Shown in pieces: positions 1-6,653 of a stretch of 35,655 nt of DNA. The position numbers and the translations under genes were made by a program. The first letter of the stretch is position 1. Every line of letters begins with the position of its first letter. Source of the DNA: Candidatus Kuenenia stuttgartensis (lineage in GTDB: Bacteria > Planctomycetota > UBA11346); assembly GCA_945876185.1 (NCBI GenBank), contig CAMCMZ010000038.1:1-35655 (forward strand). The letters are read 5' to 3'. The notes beneath the pieces were generated by a model. It worked only from the letters and a program-made list of their open reading frames with translations, searched no databases and was not told the origin of the DNA.

Positions 1-3
1 ATA

Positions 4-20
4 CTAATCCTCTATCTATC
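4..20. repeat. Left terminal inverted repeat of the IS630 element
   Basis: CTAATCCTCTATCTATC matches the reverse complement of 1120-1136 at 16 of 17 positions; only the second base differs. TA precedes it at 2-3. Confidence 0.9.
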
Positions 21-69
21 GTATAGCAATTAACAAAACCCCGGCTAGCATGCTTTTCAGGAGCAATGC

Positions 70-1121
70 ATGGCCCGTCTTCGCGCTTCATTCCCTTCGT
101 CCCTGGCTCAGGAGGCTCGCTCGTTGTTGAACGGGGATCTTCGTCCGAATGAAAGAGCGCGTTTGCGGACGGTGGCGCTGGCCGATGAGGGCATCTCGAA
201 TGACGAGATCGCTAAGGAGTTGCGCTTGAGCGTGAACACGGTCCGCATGTTCCATTCCCGTGCGCGTATTGGAGGAGTCCAGGCATTGCTCAATCGCAAG
301 AAAGGCGGGAGGTTTCGCCAGCACCTGAGCCGCGAAGCGGAAGCTACCATTCTGGAACGCGAATTACCAAAAGCCAAGGAGGGTGCAGTCGTGGTGGTCA
401 GCGAGATCAAGCAGGCGCTCGAACAGGCCGCCGGCCGCTCCTATCACCTCAATTCGGTCTACCGACTGCTGGCTCGCCATGGCTGGCGCAAAATCGCGCC
501 GCGTCGGATCCACCCGTCGCAGCAGCCAAATGCCGTCGAGGATTTTAAAAAAAGTGGCCAGAAATCGTGGCCCAGGCAAAGGCGGAAGCCCAAGCGCAGG
601 GGAAACCGCTCCGCATCCTCTTCGAAGACGAAGCTCGATTCGGGCGCATCAGCGACCCTCGCCGCTGCTGGGCGCCCAAAGGCGTCAGGCCGCTCGTGAA
701 GGCGCAGCACATCCGTGAATACGTCTACCTCTTTGCCGCCGTCGACCCGTTTACCGGCGAATTCTCATCCTTGATATACCCCGAGGCGAACGCCGAAAGC
801 ATGAGCGCATTCTTGAAAATCGTCGCCACCGAGTTCCCCACCGATCACATCCTTATGGTCCTTGATGGCGCGGGATTCCACCGTGCCGACGATCTCGACA
901 TCCCGAAATCCATTCGTCTGCAATTCCTGCCACCGTACTGCCCCGAACTGAACTGCGCTGAACACGTCTGGGAAGAACTCCGCGAGAAGGAATTCGCCAA
1001 CCGCGCATTCGGTCACATCGACCCAATGATCGAGCAGCTACGCAGCGGGACCAAACGAGCACACGAAGATCGCGACCGCATCCGTTCTCTCTGCGGATTC
1101 CATTGGATTATTAATATATGA
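70..1121 (+). CDS. IS630-family transposase, two frames joined by a -1 frameshift
   Basis: This is the DDE transposase that moves the surrounding element. The first frame (70-699) starts at an ATG preceded by AGGAG and carries helix-turn-helix DNA-binding regions (about residues 25-75 and 95-150). The second frame (open from 549 to 1121) carries the catalytic core: FEDEARFGR, VLDGAGFH and LNCAEHVW supply the D, D and E. A -1 slip at the A7 run (547-553) joins them as DFKKKWPEIV and gives about 350 residues, the normal IS630 length. The third motif has Cys where the family usually has Pro (LNPxE), which is a minor divergence. Without the shift the first frame runs into an Arg/Ser-rich tail that looks non-native. 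A simple inactivating mutation instead of programmed shifting cannot be excluded. Confidence 0.88.
547..553 (+). other. A7 slippery tract, probable -1 frameshift site of the transposase
   Basis: Seven consecutive A bases lie exactly where the two transposase frames must be joined. The first frame reads TTT AAA AAA AGT. After a one-base backward slip the next codon is AAG, giving the IS630-typical Lys-Trp-Pro junction. The -1 frame is closed by TAA at 546-548, so the shift has to occur within the A run. Ribosomal slippage and polymerase slippage are both possible. Confidence 0.65.
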
Positions 1122-1136
1122 TAGATAGAGGATTGG
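1120..1136. repeat. Right terminal inverted repeat of the IS630 element
   Basis: GATAGATAGAGGATTGG is the inverted partner of 4-20 and is followed by TA at 1137-1138. The transposase TGA stop (1119-1121) overlaps its first two bases. Confidence 0.9.
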
Positions 1137-2177
1137 TATAATACCGGCTATTGGCTGAAAATCACGTTCGAGCGGTACGGTTCATCCCTGGCCTGCATCG
1201 GCTTGGTCCGACGCGCCGACGGTTTTCTGCCGGCCACAGTGCCCTTGGTCACTCTGGTGTTGGCCGAACCACGCAGCGAGCTGACCACCTCCATCGCCCT
1301 GGATGACGATGCCGTCGGACAGTTGGCAGCCACCTCACTGATCCGAGCCGGATACCGGAGATTGCTCTGCCTTGGACATCCCGATCACGCTGACAGGTTT
1401 GCCACCCGGGCGGCGCGGAATTGAGCCTTCCTGACCCGGGCCCGTTTGGCCCTTCCGTCGGAATCCGTCTCCTGCCTGGACTTGGGACAAAAAGAGGCGA
1501 TCAAGGCTTTGCCGGCGCTGATCGAGGGTGGAGGTCCCGTCGGAATATTCGTCTACCAGGATCGTCAAGCCCTGTACTTCCTGGAGGACTGCCGCCATCT
1601 GGGAGTGCGCATCCCGGACCAGGCTGGCCTGATCGGGGCCGAGGATGTCGAATCCTGCGCCCAGGTGAAACCCTCGTTATCCAGCATCCAGACCCCCTTC
1701 ACGGCGATGATCGGCCAGGCGGTACTGGCTTTGCATCGGATGGTGAGCAATCCCCGGGCACCCGCCCCAGAGCCGGTGCGCCTGGCCCCGATCCAGGCCG
1801 TGATGCGCGAAAGCACCGCTCTGCAGGTCCTGCCTGCCGCCGCCAAGCCATCGGACCTGGCGCAGCGATTCATCGATCTGGTGACCGCCACCGCCGAACA
1901 GCAGACGATCTCCGTGACGACCTTGGCGCGACGCCTGGATTGCAGTCCACGCTGGCTGCAGACCTGTTGCCTACGCCAGGTCGGACGCAGTCCGATTGAG
2001 ATCCTGATCGACGAACGCATGAACAAAGCACGTCTGCTCCTGGCGACCTCAGCCAGCCTCAGCGATATCGCCAATGCCTGCGGTTTTGCCAATGCGTCCT
2101 CGTTCAGCCATGCTTTTAACCGCAAACACGGGCTGGCCCCGCATCTTTGGCGCCAGTTGCCCGGAACAGGCGCATAA
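1137..2177 (+). pseudogene. 3' remnant of a XylR-like AraC-family regulator, cut by IS630 and a nonsense codon
   Basis: The frame reads straight out of the IS630 right flank into a LacI/XylR-type sensor domain (LPATVPLVTLVLAE, then a glycine-rich region ending LGHPDH), stops at TGA 1422-1424, and resumes in the same frame through the second sensor half (VGIFVYQDRQALYFLEDC; GLIGAEDVE) to a C-terminal AraC helix-turn-helix pair (TISVTTLARRLDCSPRWLQ; LSDIANACGFANASSFSHAF). Intact XylR-type regulators bind a sugar with the first domain and control sugar-use genes. Here the N-terminus lies beyond the IS, outside the window. The single in-frame TGA with coding sequence on both sides points to recent decay. 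A downstream product starting near 1446-1476 that keeps the DNA-binding domain is conceivable. Confidence 0.8.
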
Positions 2178-2259
2178 ACCGTGACTCCAGGTCCATCTGC
2201 TCGAGATCAGGACTGGTGTACGCAGCGAAGCGGCCCAATGGCCGGACACCTGTCCTCAT

Positions 2260-2274
2260 TTGCGATTTTTAGGC
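2260..2274 (-). repeat. 15-bp sequence shared with the 3' flank of the UroD-like gene
   Basis: TTGCGATTTTTAGGC here is the exact reverse complement of 15380-15394. In both places, read in the gene's direction, GCCTAAAAATCGCAA begins within a few bases after a stop codon: the histidine kinase stop at 2279 here and the UroD-like stop at 15379 there. No inverted partner is visible nearby at this copy. It may be one end of a decayed repeat. Confidence 0.5.
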
Positions 2275-2278
2275 GCGC

Positions 2279-3520
2279 TCAGATCACGACGCGAAAGCAC
2301 GCTCCGCCACTGGGCGATTCGCCGACCGTGATCGCTCCTCCATGCAGTTGCACGATGGTCTGGGCGATGGCGAGACCCAAACCGGTGCCCTGGTCGCGAG
2401 TGGTGTGGAACGGGGTGAACAGGTGCGGGCGCTGTTCGGCCGGGATGCCGGGTCCGTCGTCGTCGATGGTGTAGGCCAGCCTGCCCGGTTCCTCTGGCTC
2501 GACGCTCAGGGTGACGGTGCCTTTGCCGGTGTGTTCGGTGCAGGCGTGCACAGCGTTCTGCACCAGATTCAGCAGCACCTGCTTGATCTGGGCGCCATCG
2601 ACGCTGATCGGGCCGCGCGTCGGCCAACGGTCGATGAGTCGCACCACGACAGTGGCATCGGCTTCTTGCCCGGCCTGGACGAGGTCGACCACCGCCTGAG
2701 CAAGCTGCACCGGGTCGGCGCTGCGGCGCTCGATGCGGCGCGGGCGGGTGAACTCCAGCAGCCCGCTCACGGTGCGGTTCAGCTCGCGCACCCCGGTGAT
2801 GACGGCCTCGGCCCAGCGCCGGCGGCGCTGATCGTCCTCGGATGAGCTGGCCGCGAGATCGCGCGCCAAGAGGGACGCGAAGCCTTCGATGCCGTTCAAG
2901 GGATTGCGGATCTCGTGCGCGACGCCGGCGGCCATCGCACCCAGCTGCTTCAGGCGGTCGGCGCGTTCCGACTGCTCGCGCAGGCGCAGGAGTTCGCTGA
3001 CGTCCTCAAAGACCTCGACCGCGCCCAGCAGTTCGCCGGTGGGCGAACGCAGCGGCGCGGCAGAACACGCCAGGATGCGTCGGCCACCGTCGCGCGTCTG
3101 CACGCTGCGTTCGTAGTCGGCCGCGCCGGCCCCGGCGAGCACGCCCAGCAGTGGGCTGTCCGGAAAGGCCTGGGCGTAATCCGCCCCGACCGGATCGGGC
3201 AGATCCTGGGCGAGCAGATCCTCCGCCACCCGGTTGCAGGTGGTGATCTCGCCAGCGCGATCGACCGCGATCACGCCTGAGGCCACCGCCCCCAGAACGA
3301 GATCCAGCCAGGCGTTGGTCGAGGCCAGACGCTCGTTGGTCTCCTGCAATTCGCCGCTCTTCTGCACCAGGACCTGTTCCAGGCGACGAACCTGGCCCGA
3401 CAGGGCGGCGGTGGTCTCATCGAACAGGCGCAGGACGGCGTGAAGATCCGGCGGAGGCGGGACCGAGGCGGATGGGGACTGCTCGGGCATGCGGGGCGAG
3501 CCTGGGGTCTGGTCCACCAA
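2279..3520 (-). CDS. Soluble PAS-domain sensor histidine kinase, FleS/FlrB/NtrB-like
   Basis: A cytoplasmic two-component kinase that would autophosphorylate on His and pass phosphate to a response regulator. No membrane segment is seen. A coiled coil (about residues 35-68) leads into a PAS domain (about 70-175: GVIAVDRAGEITTCNRVAEDL), then the H-box AGVAHEIRNPLNG with His202, the N-box NLVQNAVHACTEH, and the ATP-binding DDDGPGIP and TGLGLAIAQTIVQLHGG. This layout fits FleS/FlrB/AtoS kinases, which usually pair with an NtrC-type regulator in flagellar control; no such regulator is in the window. It is the last gene of a tightly packed minus-strand run, beginning 3 bp after its neighbour. The start is uncertain: TTG 3520, GTG 3517 or ATG 3490 are all in frame and none has a clear Shine-Dalgarno. 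Confidence 0.85.
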   Translation of the reverse strand: MVDQTPGSPRMPEQSPSASVPPPPDLHAVLRLFDETTAALSGQVRRLEQVLVQKSGELQETNERLASTNAWLDLVLGAVASGVIAVDRAGEITTCNRVAEDLLAQDLPDPVGADYAQAFPDSPLLGVLAGAGAADYERSVQTRDGGRRILACSAAPLRSPTGELLGAVEVFEDVSELLRLREQSERADRLKQLGAMAAGVAHEIRNPLNGIEGFASLLARDLAASSSEDDQRRRRWAEAVITGVRELNRTVSGLLEFTRPRRIERRSADPVQLAQAVVDLVQAGQEADATVVVRLIDRWPTRGPISVDGAQIKQVLLNLVQNAVHACTEHTGKGTVTLSVEPEEPGRLAYTIDDDGPGIPAEQRPHLFTPFHTTRDQGTGLGLAIAQTIVQLHGGAITVGESPSGGACFRVVI

Positions 3521-3523
3521 TCG

Positions 3524-3874
3524 CTAGCGGCGCTCGTCGAGGAAACGGGCGTCGCCGCCGTCGCCGGCATACGCGCGCAGGCCGACGCGATTGCGCACGG
3601 CCACCTTGCCCAGGGCCTGGAGTTCACCGCCGAGCAGATCGCGCCGTTCCTCGGCCAGGCGCTGGCACTCGCCATGCAGTCGCTGCGTCTCTGCGAATGC
3701 CGTATTGGAACCGGGCGAACCGGCGAACACTGCTGCGGCTGCGGCGACGCGTAGATCGAGGTCCGCGACCAGGGCGGCGATCTCGTCCGAATTGGGATCC
3801 TCGGCGCTGAGCAGCACGATGAGATCGCGGTAGCCGGCCTGGACATGCTGATGGAGAGCGATCGGGTCGTTCAT
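3524..3874 (-). CDS. Small helical protein, FliT/FlgN-like in size and pattern
   Basis: A 116-residue, almost entirely helical cytoplasmic protein (LHQHVQAGYRDLIVLLSAED at the start, then three helical stretches rich in Leu, Ala, Arg and Glu, ending LRAYAGDGGDARFLDERR). The length, the early aromatic-Leu-Leu helix and the Tyr/Gly-containing C-terminal tail resemble the FliT/FlgN flagellar chaperones, but no diagnostic motif is present, so this is a weak structural analogy. ATG 3872-3874 overlaps the stop of the upstream gene (ATGA), which fixes the start and implies translational coupling. It sits between a secreted protein and a FleS-like kinase, which agrees with a flagellar role. Confidence 0.6.
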   Translation of the reverse strand: MNDPIALHQHVQAGYRDLIVLLSAEDPNSDEIAALVADLDLRVAAAAAVFAGSPGSNTAFAETQRLHGECQRLAEERRDLLGGELQALGKVAVRNRVGLRAYAGDGGDARFLDERR

Positions 3875-4629
3875 GGGTTCTCGCTGGCGGCCGGCAGGCC
3901 GGAGATCATCGCGGTGATCGCGGTCATCAGGTCGCTGGAGGGGTAGGTGCGGCGGAACTCGTCGGCGGCGATGCGCGCCTGCCCGGCCAGGTGCGCGGCC
4001 TCGGCGCCCTTGGTGCGGCGGCAACGCTCGGCCAGGAACCAGACCTTGAGCATGCCGGCCTTGGCGCGATCGGCGTCAAGCAGCGCCTGGAGGTCGATGT
4101 CGGCGAGCGCCTTGGCCCCATCGATGAGATCCTTGTCGGTGCCGTCCCCGCCGCCCCCGGCGAGGTCGCGATAGCATTCGACTATGGCGAGGTGGTTCGC
4201 GGCCGACAGCGGCGGCACCTGACGTTCCTGGCGCTTGGCGGTGCCGGAATCGAGCGGATCGCGATTGGCGCGCGGAGCCCGGCCGAGCCATTCCTGCAGC
4301 GCGGAGCGCAGTTCCTTGCGGGCGCGGTCGCGCTCCTCGACGGCGGTGTCCAGACGCGGATCAGCAGGCAGGTGCGCGGCTGCCATCGGCCGGGTGCTGG
4401 GCGTAGATCGCAGCAGTTCGGCGATGCGTTGGTCATGCGCGCGGATCTGCTCGGCCAATTGCCGTTCCAGGATCTGGGCCGGGGTCAGGCTGGCCGGATC
4501 CTCGGAGGTCGGCACCACCGGCGTCGTGCGCGGCAGCGGCGGCTCGGGACTGGCACCGGGTTCAGCAGCGGCGATCCCGCCGGAAATGCCGGCGAGGATG
4601 ATCGCCGCCCTGAGCAGCCACGGGCTCAT
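3871..4629 (-). CDS. Secreted or periplasmic helical protein of unknown function
   Basis: 252 residues. A signal peptide is clear (MSPWLLRAAIILAGISGGIAAAEPG, cleavage near residue 21), followed by a Pro/Thr-rich linker (to about 48), a charged helical region likely to form a coiled coil (about 50-115) and a second helical half (about 140-245) with a TPR-like feel (AKAGMLKVWFLAERCRR). I recognise no family. Its start overlaps the stop of the upstream TPR protein (ATGA at 4626-4629), and its own stop overlaps the next start, so it is made with its neighbours and probably works in the periplasm with the STN/TPR protein. Confidence 0.7.
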   Translation of the reverse strand: MSPWLLRAAIILAGISGGIAAAEPGASPEPPLPRTTPVVPTSEDPASLTPAQILERQLAEQIRAHDQRIAELLRSTPSTRPMAAAHLPADPRLDTAVEERDRARKELRSALQEWLGRAPRANRDPLDSGTAKRQERQVPPLSAANHLAIVECYRDLAGGGGDGTDKDLIDGAKALADIDLQALLDADRAKAGMLKVWFLAERCRRTKGAEAAHLAGQARIAADEFRRTYPSSDLMTAITAMISGLPAASENP

Positions 4630-6653
4630 TCGCCCACCTCACCGCGGAAGGCGCGGATCGCTTCGCGCAGCAGGCCCTTCTCGCGGTAATGGTTGCCCAG
4701 CAGTTGCGCCGCGAGTTCGCGGTCGCGGGCTCCCAGGTTGGGTTCGCGCAGCAGGTTGCGCAGCGACTGCACAGCGAGTTCATCCTGGCCAGCCAGGAGC
4801 GCGGCGCGGGCGCGGCCGATCTGGGCCGCGTTGCGCAGCTCGGTCGGCGGATCCTCATCCAGCACGCGCTTGTAATATCCCACCGCAAGCCCGGCTGAGT
4901 TGGCCCGGCCAGCGCGGTCGCGCTCGGCGACGCGGTGCTGCGCCTGGGCGAGGTAGAACAGGATGCGGGCGCGCACCGGACCGGGGTAGTCGCCCAGGCG
5001 CTGCACCAGCGCCGCGACCAGTTCATCGAGCTGCAGGTCGCCTGGGCGGCGATCCGACAGAGTGTCGCCGCGCAGAAGTTCCCACAGCGACGCCACCGCA
5101 GCGTCCTCGCGCTCCAGCTCGGCGTAGCAGCGCGCCATCGCCAAGGTCAGCTCAGCATCGAGCAGATCACGCGGAAAGTCCTGGCGCGCACGCATGAACG
5201 AAAACAGGGCATGGACGTACTGCGGCTCGCGCTGCTTGAGGAAGCACAGCCCGATGCGGAAGGCGGCCTGGGCGTAGATGTCTTTCGCCACAGCCGGGTC
5301 CGCCTTGCCCGCCTTCCACGCGCGGTACAGGCGCAGAAAGCCGCTGCGGGCGCGGTCGAGCCGGTCGAGCCGGTAGGCGCAGTCCGCCATCCAGAAGGCG
5401 ATGCGGTGGTCGGCGTCTTTCTCGTCCTTGTGCGCCGCCTTGAGGTGGAGTTCGAGCTGGGTCAGCGCCTCTTCCCATCTGCCGCCGCGCCAGAGCAGTT
5501 CACCGATCGCGAGCCGGGCCTGGGCCAGTTGCACGACGCGGTCGGGCCGGTCGCCCAGCCGTTCGAGGCAGGCATGCAGGTCGTCGATGGCTTCGTCGTA
5601 GGCGATCACGTCCTTGCGCAGTTCCGCCATCTTGCGGCCGGAATCAGCTGCGGCGAGATAGACTGCAGGCAATTCCGGATCGTCATCCTTGGTGCGGGCG
5701 GCGTATTCGCGGTAGACCCCGCGCGCGTCCTGGTGCTGGCCCAAAGCCGCCATGGCGTCGCCAACTCCGCGCATCGAGCGCAGCACCCACGGCCGGACGA
5801 GCACATCCTTGGACTGGCCGAATTCGTCAACGATCGCGCCGAAGCGTGTCAGCGCCTCGACCTGACGTCCGCGCGCCTGCGAGCGCGCCGCCAGCACCCA
5901 CATCGCCTCGGCCGCGACCGGTGAATCGCGGCGGGTGGATTCCTCGCCGCCCGGTCCGCGGCCGGCCTCGGTCAGGGCGCGTTCGGCGCGATTCGCGAGC
6001 ACTTCCCCAGGCAAACCGCGCAGGCGCTCGCTGACCACGATGCTGCGCTGGCCCTTGGGCGAGATCTCGGCCTTCCAGCCGAGCCCGAGCTGGCCGAGCA
6101 GACGGTCGATGGTGTCGTCGAGCGGCAGATTGGCGACGCGCAGCCGGACCAGCCGGCGCATGCCGGCCAGGCCGCCGTTGTCGAACTGGCGGCCGGTCAG
6201 GGTGGCGATCTCGCGCAGGATCTCTTCGGCTGAGGTGTCAGCGAGGTCGGCCGTCACCCGCGCCGCACCGGCCTCACCGACCAGGATGCTCAGACGCGGG
6301 CCAAAGAGCGCCCCGGTGCGATTGTCGCCGGCGTGGATCGCGGCCTTGGCTTCACCGCCCGTTTCGCCCACCGCCTGCATGCCCTCAGGCACGACGATCT
6401 CGCCGCGTTCCAGACCTTGGCGCACCCGGGTCAGGGCGCGGCGCAGGGCGGCGAGGTCGTCTTGGGGCGAACGGGTCGCGGTCTTCTCAGGCGTTGCCGT
6501 CCGCTTCTTTCCTTCACCGGGATCGATCTGAAGCGTGCGCGGTTCAGGGCCGAGGGTCGGCTGTGGTTGCGGCCCGGTCGCCTCGCCGGCGTGCGCCAGC
6601 GTGGCGAGACCGAAACCTGCTGCGACCATGCCGAGGATCAGGAACGGTCGCAT
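4626..6653 (-). CDS. Periplasmic STN-like/TPR-repeat protein
   Basis: 675 residues with a signal peptide (MRPFLILGMVAAGFGLATLAHA). After a low-complexity linker, residues about 118-210 resemble the short STN domain of secretins and TonB receptors: a strand, DTSAEEILREIATLTGR, a strand (LVRLRVANLPLDDTIDRLL), then a final strand. The rest (about 225-675) is a long array of TPR-like helix pairs, for example EALTRFGAIVDEFGQ, ALGQHQDARGVYREYAAR and RWEEALTQLELHLKAAH. Such proteins scaffold envelope complexes. It is adjacent to the FliM-motif membrane protein, with the upstream TGA directly followed by this ATG, so the two are co-translated. The partner is unknown; a secretion or flagellar assembly role is inference from position. 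Confidence 0.75.
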   Translation of the reverse strand: MRPFLILGMVAAGFGLATLAHAGEATGPQPQPTLGPEPRTLQIDPGEGKKRTATPEKTATRSPQDDLAALRRALTRVRQGLERGEIVVPEGMQAVGETGGEAKAAIHAGDNRTGALFGPRLSILVGEAGAARVTADLADTSAEEILREIATLTGRQFDNGGLAGMRRLVRLRVANLPLDDTIDRLLGQLGLGWKAEISPKGQRSIVVSERLRGLPGEVLANRAERALTEAGRGPGGEESTRRDSPVAAEAMWVLAARSQARGRQVEALTRFGAIVDEFGQSKDVLVRPWVLRSMRGVGDAMAALGQHQDARGVYREYAARTKDDDPELPAVYLAAADSGRKMAELRKDVIAYDEAIDDLHACLERLGDRPDRVVQLAQARLAIGELLWRGGRWEEALTQLELHLKAAHKDEKDADHRIAFWMADCAYRLDRLDRARSGFLRLYRAWKAGKADPAVAKDIYAQAAFRIGLCFLKQREPQYVHALFSFMRARQDFPRDLLDAELTLAMARCYAELEREDAAVASLWELLRGDTLSDRRPGDLQLDELVAALVQRLGDYPGPVRARILFYLAQAQHRVAERDRAGRANSAGLAVGYYKRVLDEDPPTELRNAAQIGRARAALLAGQDELAVQSLRNLLREPNLGARDRELAAQLLGNHYREKGLLREAIRAFRGEVGE

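Larger units (their letters stand above)
4..1136 (+). mobile_element. IS630-family insertion sequence, apparently complete
   Basis: The element is bounded by 17-bp terminal inverted repeats (4-20 and 1120-1136, one mismatch) and flanked on both sides by the dinucleotide TA (2-3 and 1137-1138), the target duplication expected of IS630/Tc1-mariner elements. It is 1133 bp long and holds one transposase read through a -1 frameshift. The transposase stop codon overlaps the right repeat. The element interrupts a regulator gene whose reading frame resumes at about 1137. Both ends and the DDE residues are present, so it may still be mobile. The left flank is only three bases, so the left TA rests on minimal sequence. 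Confidence 0.9.

Noticed and set aside
1422..1424. TGA read as selenocysteine or tryptophan
   Set aside because: A regulator sensor domain has no reason for selenocysteine, no insertion hairpin is seen, TGA serves as a normal stop elsewhere in the window, and the gene is already broken by the IS.
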